From Microvirga makkahensis (GTDB taxonomy: Bacteria > Pseudomonadota > Alphaproteobacteria > Rhizobiales > Beijerinckiaceae), in contig NZ_WURB01000008.1 in the NCBI RefSeq assembly GCF_009830105.1, forward strand, positions 62,001 to 126,000: DNA of 64,000 nucleotides, given 5' to 3'. Position numbers and translations under genes: made by a program. The stretch's first letter is position 1. Each line of letters begins with the position of its first letter. The notes under the pieces were generated by a model. It was not told the origin of the DNA. It made no database searches and saw nothing but the letters and a program-made list of their open reading frames with translations. Positions 17,898 to 26,288 of this stretch are shown here, one piece after another.

Positions 17898-18917
17898 TTA
17901 TCGGCTTCTTCCCTGGTCCTCCTGTCTCATCCTTTCCCTGACACCGCCTTCCACCGTCGTGCCGGAGCGCATTGGCTGGTGCAACGTCCCTGATGTCGGA
18001 GGAGCCGGAGGCGCCGTCTCAATCTGGACCCTGTGGTAGATATCCCCGGCGACGTGCTCGGTCAGATCGGGCAGGAGCCGGTGGGCCGTGACCGCCGTCT
18101 GAGCCTTCCACCCGACCGCGACCTCCTTGGTCGGGTGGATCGAGGACCAAACGATAGAGTCGACCACCTTTTGGGGGTCGTCCATCAAGATCATGCGTGG
18201 AGTGCCCCCACTATAGTTCGCCGTATGCTCGAAAAACGGCGTATCGGCGGCCCAGGGCATGACCGTGACAACCTTGATGTTGTCCAAGCGATTGAGCCGG
18301 ATCTCCTGATTCAGAGCCGCACCGAGACCATTCACGGCATGTTTCGAGGCGGAGTAGATTGCCTGATAGGCCAGCGGCACCTCGCCCTCCACTGAGGAGA
18401 TGTTGACGATTGTGCCGAAGCCCTGCTGGCGAAACAGTCGCATCGCCGTGTGGCTGCCATAGACCACACCCTTGAGGTTGACGTCGATCACCCGGTCGTA
18501 ATCCCGAAGCGGCACGTCCTCGAACCGGCCAATTGCTCCAACGCCTGCATTGTTGATCCACACATCGATGCGACCGAACCGGTCGACCGCAGCCCTGGCG
18601 AGCCGATCCATATCCCTCGATTGGCTGACGTCTGTGGTCACAACCAGCGGTGTGCCGCCTGCGGCACGGACCTCGGCCGCAACTTCCTTGAGAACCTCAG
18701 TTCGGCGGGCAGCAAGAACAACGTTGGAGCCATGGCTGGCCAGCTTCAGGGCCACACCGCGACCGAACCCGCTGGAGGCGCCGGTGACTACGTAGGTGCG
18801 GCCCACCAACCACTGGCGTTCGGGGTGCATGAGCTGTGACGGGGCCGCGCATCCTCCTAAAGAAGCGCCTAGTATCACCATCGCCAGGACTGCCAAAAGC
18901 GTCTCTCGTCGGAACAT
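17898..18917 (-). CDS. lipoprotein-anchored short-chain dehydrogenase
   Basis: A classical SDR with Rossmann motif TGASSGFG, NNAG and the catalytic YSASK. The start at 18917 puts a signal sequence with lipobox LGGC near residue 22 at the N-terminus, so the enzyme appears to be a membrane-attached lipoprotein, unusual for SDRs because NAD(P) is cytoplasmic. An upstream start at 19001 would bury the signal and is less likely. The C-terminal 60 residues are a proline-rich extension. Substrate unknown. Confidence 0.85.
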   Translation of the reverse strand: MFRRETLLAVLAMVILGASLGGCAAPSQLMHPERQWLVGRTYVVTGASSGFGRGVALKLASHGSNVVLAARRTEVLKEVAAEVRAAGGTPLVVTTDVSQSRDMDRLARAAVDRFGRIDVWINNAGVGAIGRFEDVPLRDYDRVIDVNLKGVVYGSHTAMRLFRQQGFGTIVNISSVEGEVPLAYQAIYSASKHAVNGLGAALNQEIRLNRLDNIKVVTVMPWAADTPFFEHTANYSGGTPRMILMDDPQKVVDSIVWSSIHPTKEVAVGWKAQTAVTAHRLLPDLTEHVAGDIYHRVQIETAPPAPPTSGTLHQPMRSGTTVEGGVRERMRQEDQGRSR

Positions 18918-19203
18918 GGCCGCTCGACCCTCATCGTGCAGCGATGCATGGCTTGTGGCAGCCGATCGTGTTGTGGCACGACTCACCGCGCGGCCAGACA
19001 CCCAGAGCCACCAACGCTAAAGGATACTTGAGTCCCACGGCAAGCTTCACCAGCAAGACAGCGGCAAGTGCGGGTGGCAGACGGACAGCGGGCTGCTTAT
19101 GACACGGACTGGAACCTTGGGTCTTCAGGCGGTGATAACAACGTCCATCAACGCATAGAGCCTCGCTCGCTGTTCCGTAGAGGCTACTGCGAAGTGAGGC
19201 AGC

Positions 19204-19455
19204 CTAACGCGCCAGGGTTTGTTCGACCCAGGCTCCAGCCTCTTCGGGTGTCTTGAACAGGGGCGCGTGCTGACTGTTGCACTTGCCAAAACCCGCTTCC
19301 AGGTACCACCACCCCTTGTTCTCAGAGGCGTGGTGTGTCCCGTCGAGGCGCACGAACACGGCGGCGAGCTGGCTGTCGGCAAGGACAAGCGTGCCCTCGC
19401 TGTCATGGCCGTCGATGAGCACGCGCATGGGCTGGAATGAGATGTCGAGGGGCAT
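19204..19455 (-). CDS. small protein, copy 1 of a three-member family
   Basis: An 83-residue protein of unknown function, paralogous to those at 20515 and 48676. Shared features are an N-terminal FQPMRVLIDGHD segment, a central LVLADSQLAAVFVRLDG, and an aromatic block GWWYLEAGFG, followed by a helical end. The start at 19455 is chosen because it aligns with the paralogs and has GAAGG upstream. All three copies lie beside Crp/Fnr genes, so they may work with these regulators. Confidence 0.75.
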   Translation of the reverse strand: MPLDISFQPMRVLIDGHDSEGTLVLADSQLAAVFVRLDGTHHASENKGWWYLEAGFGKCNSQHAPLFKTPEEAGAWVEQTLAR

Positions 19456-19771
19456 AGCCTTCGCCTTCATGTTGGGGCGAAAGGTCAGTGCCAAGTGGCC
19501 GGACACCCTAAAAATCTAATCTGATAAAGCAACTTACTTGCAGCCCCTTTACATAGCTTTATCTAGCTGTCAAACAAGTATTTTGATAAAAAATCTCAAA
19601 TGAATCCTAAAATTGTGCGTCTCGCCGATGATGTTAATCTTGGAGATTAACATACACCAATGACAGGTATTCGCTTGTGTGCCATGGTGTGCTCATTGTC
19701 AGCAACTGATCTTGGGCGCTGATACCTGAGAGATACGACGTGCTCCCGCCTGCAACCGAGGGAGCGCCATC
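19456..19771. other. AT-rich divergent promoter region
   Basis: This 316-base gap between divergent genes is clearly more AT-rich than its surroundings. It contains the pair GATAAAGC/GCTTTATC (19523-19563), a TTGAT...TCAA-like near-palindrome around 19573-19595 resembling a degenerate Fnr box, and the perfect palindrome at 19631. It likely holds autoregulatory sites for the Crp/Fnr gene downstream. Confidence 0.5.
19631..19653. promoter_or_regulatory. perfect 10-base palindrome upstream of a Crp/Fnr gene
   Basis: ATGTTAATCT and AGATTAACAT flank a 3-base spacer. Size and symmetry fit an operator for a dimeric helix-turn-helix protein. It lies 119 bases before the GTG of the Crp/Fnr gene at 19772 and shares GTTAA with the palindrome at 17421. 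Confidence 0.6.
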
Positions 19772-20518
19772 GTGTCCGCACCTTTTCATCCTGACTACAA
19801 TCCGCTCATCCTTAAGCTGGAAAGCATCTTCGATCTGACCGACGAGGAGCGGCAGGCGCTTGAAAAGCTGCCGATGCAGGTGCAGGTCATCAAGGCCGAC
19901 CAGGACATCGTGCGTGAGGGGGATCGTCCCTCCCGGTCCTGCCTGCTTCTGAGCGGCTTTACCTGCGTCTACAAGATCACGGCAGGCGGCAAGCGCCAGA
20001 TCGTCTCCTTCAACATTCCCGGTGACATTCCCGACCTCCAGAGCCTGCACCTGAAGGTGCTCGACAACAGCGTGGCCACCATCAGCCAGTGCCGGGTCGG
20101 GTTCATCACCCATGACGACCTACGCGACCTCTGTAACCGCTATCCCCGGATCACGAGTGCCTTCTGGCGCGAGACCCTGATCGATGCGGCCATCTTCCGC
20201 GAGTGGGTGACGAATGTCGGCCGACGGGAAGGCGTGAGTCGCATGGCCCATGTGCTGTGCGAGCTGCTGGTGCGCCTCAAAGCGGTGGGCCTAGTCGAGG
20301 ACCATGCCTGCGACCTGCCAATCACCCAGAGCGAGTTCGCCGATGCGCTCGGCTTCACCACGGTTCACGTCAACCGGGTGCTCCAGCAGATGCGGGCCGA
20401 GGGCCTGATCGAGCTGAAAGGGGAACGGCTGACCATTCCCGATTGGGAGAGGTTGAAGCAGGTGGGCGAGTTCGACCCGACCTACCTGCACCTGGAGAAT
20501 GATCAGGCCGCCGCATGA
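19772..20518 (+). CDS. Crp/Fnr-family regulator (subfamily A)
   Basis: A 248-residue Crp/Fnr transcription factor. A cyclic-nucleotide-binding-like beta barrel covers about residues 20-135, a dimer helix follows, and the helix-turn-helix is at about 190-215 (QSEFADALGFTTVHVNRVLQ). I see neither the cysteine set of Fnr nor the RxS motif for cAMP binding, so the effector is unknown. GTG start with GAGGGAG upstream. The stop overlaps the next small gene as ATGA. Subfamily A paralogs are at 44182, 47329 and 51654. Confidence 0.9.
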   Translation: MSAPFHPDYNPLILKLESIFDLTDEERQALEKLPMQVQVIKADQDIVREGDRPSRSCLLLSGFTCVYKITAGGKRQIVSFNIPGDIPDLQSLHLKVLDNSVATISQCRVGFITHDDLRDLCNRYPRITSAFWRETLIDAAIFREWVTNVGRREGVSRMAHVLCELLVRLKAVGLVEDHACDLPITQSEFADALGFTTVHVNRVLQQMRAEGLIELKGERLTIPDWERLKQVGEFDPTYLHLENDQAAA

Positions 20519-20760
20519 GCCTCACCCTTCAGCCCATCCGCGTGGCGACCGGCTTCGACGAGGAAGGTATGCTGGTCCTCGATGAGGAGCAGCGGCTGCT
20601 AGCGGTGCTGACCCATCTCTCGAACCAGTATGACGGCTTGGCCGGGCATTGGTACCTAGAGGCCAAGTTCGGTGTGCTGGAAGGCCTGGGCCAGCCCACA
20701 TACCCTGATCTGGATGCCGCCAAAGAAGCAATCGCCCAGCACCTTGCCAGACGGCGCTAG
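20515..20760 (+). CDS. small protein, copy 2 of a three-member family
   Basis: An 81-residue unknown protein translationally coupled (ATGA overlap) to the Crp/Fnr gene before it. It shares with copies 1 and 3 the LQPIRV start, a central MLVLDEEQRLLAVLTHL and the HWYLEAKFG aromatic block. Coupling to the regulator suggests it is a partner or antagonist of that protein; this is inference. Confidence 0.78.
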   Translation: MSLTLQPIRVATGFDEEGMLVLDEEQRLLAVLTHLSNQYDGLAGHWYLEAKFGVLEGLGQPTYPDLDAAKEAIAQHLARRR

Positions 20761-21070
20761 GCGGCTTGGCAGTTCCATAAACGGCCTTACCCGAAATTTT
20801 CGCCGTAAGCCATTGATGATATAGCACGCGATAGTCCCCACGCTCGGAAGGTCTCAATTTGGCACGCCTGAGACCTAAGCTCGAAGGCAGCAATCCTCAT
20901 CGAACCGGACGTTCCGAAAACGCACGGAGTCTCGGTTCCTGACCCAGAGGCGACATTGAAGCTTCCTTTGCATCCTTGAGACACCCGGAACTCGGCAGCG
21001 GGAACGAAGCGAGCGGAACAAGGAGGAAGCTTGGCCGTTGACACGGGCCATTGCTTGCCAGGATCTAGCC
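20761..21070. other. 310-base intergenic region containing a dispersed repeat
   Basis: No gene is seen. The segment 20862-20940 is a near copy of 54192-54270. The remainder should contain the promoter of the long alcohol-oxidation operon that begins at 21071. Confidence 0.5.
20862..20940 (+). repeat. dispersed repeat R1, copy 1
   Basis: About 79 bases beginning GCACGCCTGAGACCTAAGC match the segment at 54192 in the same orientation with only a few differences. It is non-coding. Small repeats scattered between genes suggest a repeat family of this genome. Confidence 0.75.
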
Positions 21071-22045
21071 ATGCTTCTGAAAGTCGCCTATTTCATCCTG
21101 GCCCTGATCGTCTTTGGGCCTGCTACGGCTCAAGAGGATCAAGCTATCAGGATTGGTCTGCTCAGGTTCGGAACTGTCGCCTGGGAGATCGATACCATCC
21201 GGCATCATGGATTGGACCGCAGGCATGGCATTGCCGTAGTCCCGGTGGAGTTTGCCTCCAACGAGGCAGCCAAGGTAGCTTTGCAGGCGGGCGCCGTGGA
21301 CATGATCGTCACCGACTGGCCCTGGGTCGCTCGGCAGAGAGGCGAGGGAGCAGCCTTCAGCTTCGTGCCCTATTCAAAGGCTGTGGGCACGTTGATGATC
21401 CCGCATGCCTCGGCCATCCGGAACCTTGCGGATCTGAAGGGGAGGAGGATCGGGGTTGCCGGCGGCCCGCTCGACAAGAGTTGGCTGCTTCTCCGGGCCT
21501 ATGCCCAGAAGGAGCTGGGTGTCGATCTAGCAGGGGTTGCCGAGCCCGTCTTTGGGGCTCCGCCGCTCCTGAACGAGGAGCTGGCCCGCGGACGCATCGA
21601 TGCCATTCTCACCTATTGGCACTACGCCGCTCGTCTTGAATCCGGCGGCGCCAAATCACTCCTGACCGTTGCGGACATGATCCGCCGTCTCGGCATCAAT
21701 GGTGAAGTGCCGATGCTCGGCTATGCGTTCCGAGAGGAATGGGCCGAGGACAAGGACGCTGCTCTCCAAGGCTTCACTGCCGCCTCACGGGAGGCAAAGG
21801 CGTTGCTTGCAGGCTCGAAGGAGGAGTGGATCCGCCTCGCGCCTCAGATCGGAAGCGACGACCCAGCGGTGCTCGGTGCAATCCAGGCGGGCTTCCGTGC
21901 AGGCATTCCGGATCGGTGGTCGGCGCCCGAGCGGCAGGCGGCAGGAAATCTTTATACTATCCTGGTCGAGATCGGAGGGGACAACTTTGTCGGCCGGGCG
22001 AAAATCCTCGATGCGAAAACCTTCTGGCCCCACGTGTCCTATTGA
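21071..22045 (+). CDS. NitT/TauT-type ABC transporter substrate-binding protein
   Basis: A 324-residue periplasmic binding protein with a signal peptide (cleavage near ATAQ, residue 21). The fold matches the sulfonate/nitrate/taurine group: IGLLRFGTVAWEID at the start and the AVDMIVTDWPWVA segment typical of the ligand cleft. It is the first gene of the long operon; the permease and ATPase follow with almost no gaps. The ATG at 21071 is preferred over 21038 because it gives a clean signal peptide. The transported molecule is unknown; the context suggests a role in PQQ-dependent alcohol oxidation. Confidence 0.85.
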   Translation: MLLKVAYFILALIVFGPATAQEDQAIRIGLLRFGTVAWEIDTIRHHGLDRRHGIAVVPVEFASNEAAKVALQAGAVDMIVTDWPWVARQRGEGAAFSFVPYSKAVGTLMIPHASAIRNLADLKGRRIGVAGGPLDKSWLLLRAYAQKELGVDLAGVAEPVFGAPPLLNEELARGRIDAILTYWHYAARLESGGAKSLLTVADMIRRLGINGEVPMLGYAFREEWAEDKDAALQGFTAASREAKALLAGSKEEWIRLAPQIGSDDPAVLGAIQAGFRAGIPDRWSAPERQAAGNLYTILVEIGGDNFVGRAKILDAKTFWPHVSY

Positions 22046-22053
22046 GGCTGCCG

Positions 22054-22815
22054 ATGCGTGCGGCTGATGTTGCAGGAAGGGAGATGTGGCAGGGAATCGC
22101 CTCCGTGCTGCTGTTCCTCTGCCTGTGGCAGGTTGGTTCAGGATGGGCCGAGAGCCGTCTGTTCCCGGGGCCGCTCACCGTCTTCCGGAGCCTGATGCGG
22201 GAGGCTCTGCACGGGCCTTTGATCGATCATCTCAGCATCACCCTGGCGCGGGTCAGCATCAGCTTCATCATTGCCATGGCCATCGGCACGGTCCTCGGTG
22301 TTGCGCTTGGTCGCCTGCCCTGGCTCGACCGGTGGATTAACCCATGGCTCGTCATTCTTCTCAACGTGCCAGCGCTTGTCGTCATCATCCTGACCTATGT
22401 CTGGCTCGGATTGGTGGAAACGGCGCTTCTCGTGGCAGTCGCCGTCAACAAGGTCCCCAATGTGGCTGTCACACTCCGCGAAGGGGCGAGAGCGCTTGAG
22501 AGGGATTATGCGGAGGTCGCGCAGATCTATCGCTTCGGTCCCTGGCGAACGCTGCGGGAGGTGATCATCCCGCAATTGGCGCCCTATCTGCTGGCAGCCG
22601 CGCGCAACGGCCTTGCGCTCATCTGGAAGATCGTTCTCGTGGTGGAGCTCCTTGGACGGTCCAATGGCGTCGGTTTTCAGTTGCAGAGTTATTTTCAGCT
22701 CTTCGATGTGCCGCGGGTCATGGCGTATGCGGCAGCTTTCGTTCTCTGCGTGTTGATCATCGAAGTTGTGCTGTTCGCGCCGCTCGAGCGCCGGGCAGGC
22801 CGGTGGCGGCGATGA
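22054..22815 (+). CDS. ABC transporter permease (NitT/TauT type)
   Basis: A 253-residue inner-membrane permease with about six membrane helices. The EAA loop that contacts the ATPase is around residues 150-185 (REGARALERDYAEVAQIYRF). The start at 22054 lies 8 bases after the binding-protein stop. The stop overlaps the next gene as ATGA. It forms one importer with the genes on either side. Confidence 0.87.
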   Translation: MRAADVAGREMWQGIASVLLFLCLWQVGSGWAESRLFPGPLTVFRSLMREALHGPLIDHLSITLARVSISFIIAMAIGTVLGVALGRLPWLDRWINPWLVILLNVPALVVIILTYVWLGLVETALLVAVAVNKVPNVAVTLREGARALERDYAEVAQIYRFGPWRTLREVIIPQLAPYLLAAARNGLALIWKIVLVVELLGRSNGVGFQLQSYFQLFDVPRVMAYAAAFVLCVLIIEVVLFAPLERRAGRWRR

Positions 22816-23459
22816 CGATGCGAGTTTCGATCGAGCGGAAGGTCTATCCCAGGCGAGGAGAGGCTCCGGCTCGCGTGCTGTTCGAAGATCTGTCTTTCGA
22901 GCTGGCCGATGGCGAGGTCTGTGCCATCGTCGGTTCCTCAGGCATCGGCAAATCCAGTCTCCTGCAAATCGTAGCCGGACTCGACCGGGAGTTCGAAGGT
23001 GTGATCACGGACCTGCCGCAGCCTGTCGGCTACCTCTTTCAATCGCCTCGACTACTGCCGTGGCGAACAGCGAGGCAGAATTTGGAGCTTGTCCTTCCGG
23101 AGCAGCCCGGGAAAGCAGGGGAGTGGTTGGCGCAGGTGGGTCTTGCCGGGGCGGAGGATGTCTACCCTCAGCGCCTCTCATTGGGCATGGCGCGCCGGGT
23201 GGCTCTTGCCCGAGCGCTGGCGGTCCAGCCCAAACTTCTCCTGCTGGATGAGCCGTTCTCCTCTCTGGATGACGAGACTTCGCGAGACATGCAGAACCTC
23301 ATGGCGACGCATGTGAAGAAGCTGCGTCCGACGACGCTGTTCGTGACCCATCACTGGCACGAAGCTGCCGCGCTCGCCCAGAGGGTGATGACTCTCGATG
23401 GCTCCCCGGCACGAATTGTCGATGACCAGCCCATTCGACAGGCAAAGGCGGCTGAATGA
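22812..23459 (+). CDS. ABC transporter ATP-binding protein (NitT/TauT type)
   Basis: A 215-residue ABC ATPase. Walker A is GSSGIGKSS, Walker B LLLLDEPFSSLD, and the H-loop is in VTHHWHEA. The signature motif is altered: LSLGMARR in place of LSGGQ, a change worth noting since it touches the ATP-contacting loop. The ATG at 22812 overlaps the permease stop (ATGA). The stop overlaps the next start in the same way. Confidence 0.87.
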   Translation: MTMRVSIERKVYPRRGEAPARVLFEDLSFELADGEVCAIVGSSGIGKSSLLQIVAGLDREFEGVITDLPQPVGYLFQSPRLLPWRTARQNLELVLPEQPGKAGEWLAQVGLAGAEDVYPQRLSLGMARRVALARALAVQPKLLLLDEPFSSLDDETSRDMQNLMATHVKKLRPTTLFVTHHWHEAAALAQRVMTLDGSPARIVDDQPIRQAKAAE

Positions 23460-24628
23460 GAGCTTTGCTGGTCCTTCTCTCAGTGCTCTTGGCCGTCCCT
23501 GTCTTAGCCAACGACACAGCGATCAGGGTTGCGATCATCACGCAGGAGCGCGATCCCATCCTGCCCGTCTCGCCGCTTGATCGGGAGATCCCGGACGAGG
23601 GCTTGGCGGGTGCTCGCCTCGGGGTCGCCGACAATGCGACCACCGGTAGGTTCACGAAACAGCGCTTTGTACTGGTGGAGCGTACCATCTCTAAAGACGG
23701 CAATCCCGCGGACACGATCCGCACGCTTGCAGCTGAAGGTATTCGGTTCGTGGTCACCGATCTGGACGCGCCGGCCCTGCTTGCCGCGGGGTCGAATGAA
23801 AAGGCCCACGAGATGCTGATCATCAATGCGCGTGCGCCCGATGACGAACTGCGCAACGAATCCTGCCGCGCGAACGTCCTGCACACCGTTCCAAGCCGCG
23901 CCATGCTGGCGGATGCCTTGGCGCAGTACCTTATGGCGAAGCGCTGGCGACGGTGGTTTCTGGTGACGGGAAGCCGCCCCGGGGATAAGTTGCTGGCTGA
24001 AGCCTATCGTCGGGCTGCAAAGCGGTTCGGCGCCCAGATCGTGGCGGAGAAGGACTGGACATTCAAGCCGGGTCACGCCCGCACCGACACGGGCCATGTG
24101 ACACTGCAGAGCGAAATTCCGGTCCTGACTCAGGTTGCGGATCACGACGTGCTCGTCATTGCCGACGAGGCAAACGAGTTCGGCGATTACCTGCCCGGAC
24201 GTACGGCGCTGCCCCGCCCCGTGGCAGGGACGCATGGACTGATCACAGCAGCGTGGAGCGCCGTATCGGAGCAGTGGGGCGCCACGCAGTTGCAGGCCCG
24301 TTTCGATAAGCTGGCTGGCCGCCGGATGGGTGCAGTCGACTATGCCGCCTGGGCTGCCGTGCGGGCCATCGGAGAGGCCGCGATCCGTTCGCGCAGCAGC
24401 GATCCTTCCGCGATCATGGCCTACTTGAGAGGTCCAGACTTTATACTCTCAGGCTTTAAGGGGCAGGGGCAAAGCTTCCGCCCGTGGGACGGACAGATGC
24501 GCCAGCCAATCTTGATTGCAGGACCACGCCTCCTCGTCTCCGTCTCGCCGCAGGCAGGATATCTGCATCGCGGCTCTGAACTCGATACCTTAGGCACTGA
24601 TCGTGAGGAGAGCCGATGCAGGTTTTAA
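23456..24628 (+). CDS. ABC-type substrate-binding protein of PQQ alcohol dehydrogenase loci
   Basis: A 390-residue protein with a signal peptide (cleavage near VLAN, residue 19). It resembles the branched-chain amino-acid-type binding fold, in the variant repeatedly found in PQQ-dependent alcohol dehydrogenase operons (TIGR03863-like). Ligand unknown. It overlaps the previous gene by 4 bases and the next by 13, so it is firmly part of the operon. Confidence 0.83.
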   Translation: MRALLVLLSVLLAVPVLANDTAIRVAIITQERDPILPVSPLDREIPDEGLAGARLGVADNATTGRFTKQRFVLVERTISKDGNPADTIRTLAAEGIRFVVTDLDAPALLAAGSNEKAHEMLIINARAPDDELRNESCRANVLHTVPSRAMLADALAQYLMAKRWRRWFLVTGSRPGDKLLAEAYRRAAKRFGAQIVAEKDWTFKPGHARTDTGHVTLQSEIPVLTQVADHDVLVIADEANEFGDYLPGRTALPRPVAGTHGLITAAWSAVSEQWGATQLQARFDKLAGRRMGAVDYAAWAAVRAIGEAAIRSRSSDPSAIMAYLRGPDFILSGFKGQGQSFRPWDGQMRQPILIAGPRLLVSVSPQAGYLHRGSELDTLGTDREESRCRF

Positions 24629-25575
24629 TCCTTGCTGCACTTTTTGCGTTCGCATCGCATGCCGCTTTGGCTGAGACGGTCTATGTCTCAAATGAGCAAG
24701 ATAATACCGTATCGGTTATCGACGGCGCGACATCGAAGCTGATCGACACGATCCCGGTCGGACGGCGGCCGCGTGGCATCGGCCTCAGCGCAGACAAGCA
24801 GAAGCTCTATGTAGCTGTCGGAGATGACAACCGCATCGACGTGGTGGACCTGAAGACCCGGAAGATGGAGGACCCGCTGCCGTCCGGAGAGGATCCGGAA
24901 CTCTTTGTCCTCCATCCCGACGGGCGCCGCCTCTTCGTGGCGAACGAGAACGACAACCTCGTGTCCGTTCTCGATATTCCCGAGCGGCGCATCGTGACCG
25001 AGGTCGAGGTAGGCGTTGAGCCGGAAGGCATGGGCGTGAGCCCCGATGGGCGCTTCGTGGTCAATACCTCCGAGACCACGAGCATGCTGCATGTGATCGA
25101 TGCCGAGACGCTCGAACTCGTCGACAATGTACTGGTGGGCACCCGCCCTCGCGTGGCGCAGGTTTCGGCTGACAGCAAGCAGATCTGGGTCTCATCCGAG
25201 CTGCGGGGTACGGTCGAGGTCTTTGATTCCGAGACGCGGGAGCCCATGGCGACAATCGGCTTCGGGGTGCCCGGCGTTCCGCGCGAGCTCATCCAGGCGG
25301 TCGGAGTTCAGCTCACGCCTGACGGTTCGCGCGCCTATGTGGCGCTGGGTCCCGCCAACCGGGTGGCCGAGGTTGATGCCAAGACCTTCAAGGTGCTGCG
25401 TACCTATTTGGTTGGTCAGCGGGTCTGGCACATTGCGCTATCGCCGGACGCCAAGCGCCTTTACACGGCGAACGGCAATTCGAGCGACGTGTCGGTGATC
25501 GATCTCGAAAACCAGGAGGTGGTGAAGTCCATCGGCGTGGGGCGCTCTCCCTGGGGGCTCGTCGTTGCGCCATGA
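24616..25575 (+). CDS. PQQ-associated YVTN beta-propeller protein
   Basis: A 319-residue secreted protein with a signal peptide (cleavage near ALAE, residue 19) followed by about seven YVTN-type beta-propeller blades: repeats such as VYVSNEQDNTVSVID, LYVAVGDDNRIDVVD and LFVANENDNLVSVLD. This family accompanies PQQ dehydrogenase ABC loci (TIGR03866-like). Its role is unknown; a periplasmic scaffold for the dehydrogenase or its cofactor is a reasonable guess. The stop overlaps the next ATG. Confidence 0.87.
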   Translation: MQVLILAALFAFASHAALAETVYVSNEQDNTVSVIDGATSKLIDTIPVGRRPRGIGLSADKQKLYVAVGDDNRIDVVDLKTRKMEDPLPSGEDPELFVLHPDGRRLFVANENDNLVSVLDIPERRIVTEVEVGVEPEGMGVSPDGRFVVNTSETTSMLHVIDAETLELVDNVLVGTRPRVAQVSADSKQIWVSSELRGTVEVFDSETREPMATIGFGVPGVPRELIQAVGVQLTPDGSRAYVALGPANRVAEVDAKTFKVLRTYLVGQRVWHIALSPDAKRLYTANGNSSDVSVIDLENQEVVKSIGVGRSPWGLVVAP

Positions 25576-26288
25576 CCGCTCTCGTCATCGACAACCTGAG
25601 CCACGGCTTCGGCGCCCGGCAGGCTCTGTCACAGGTGAACCTGTCGGTGGAGCCTGGATCCTTCACTGTTCTCCTCGGACCCAACGGTGCCGGCAAGACG
25701 ACCCTCGTCTCCCTCGTGACAGGGCTCTACAATGCGCAGCAGGGCGACATCCGCATTTTCGATCACTCGATCCGCCGTAATCCTTTGCCCGCTTTGGCCA
25801 GTCTCGGCGTCGTTTTCCAGATGCCGACCCTCGATCTCGATATGAGCGTCGAGCAGAACATGGCCTATCACGGTTCCCTGCACGGCCTGTCCCGTCGAGA
25901 GGCCAATGAGCGTGCAGGTGAGGAACTAGATCGGCTCGGCGTCGGTGACCGGAGCCGGGACAAGGTACGATCCCTCTCGGGTGGGATGCGCAGGCGTGTG
26001 GAAATCGCCCGGGCGCTTCTGCATCGGCCGAAGTTCCTGATCGTCGACGAGGCGACCGCCGGTCTCGATGTTGCCGGACGGCAGCTGCTTCTCAAGCATG
26101 TACGGTCTCTGTGCAGCGAGGGCTTGAGCGTGCTTTGGGCCACCCACATGCTGGAGGAGGTGGATCCTGCCGATCAGCTCTTCGTGCTGCACAAGGGACA
26201 GGTGCGCTGGGCAGGGCAGGCAAGGGAGCTCGCCTCCGGCCGAACCCTGGAGGCGGCATTCCTGAACCTTACAGGCCATGCATCATGA
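25572..26288 (+). CDS. ABC exporter ATP-binding protein, PQQ alcohol dehydrogenase system
   Basis: A 238-residue ABC ATPase with Walker A GPNGAGKT (residues near 37-44), signature LSGGMRRR, Walker B FLIVDEATAGLD and H-loop in WATHMLEE. It belongs with the permease that overlaps its end (ATGA at 26285). This ATPase-permease pair is of the export type typical of PQQ alcohol loci (PedB/PedC-like in Pseudomonas). Substrate unproven. Confidence 0.87.
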   Translation: MTALVIDNLSHGFGARQALSQVNLSVEPGSFTVLLGPNGAGKTTLVSLVTGLYNAQQGDIRIFDHSIRRNPLPALASLGVVFQMPTLDLDMSVEQNMAYHGSLHGLSRREANERAGEELDRLGVGDRSRDKVRSLSGGMRRRVEIARALLHRPKFLIVDEATAGLDVAGRQLLLKHVRSLCSEGLSVLWATHMLEEVDPADQLFVLHKGQVRWAGQARELASGRTLEAAFLNLTGHAS

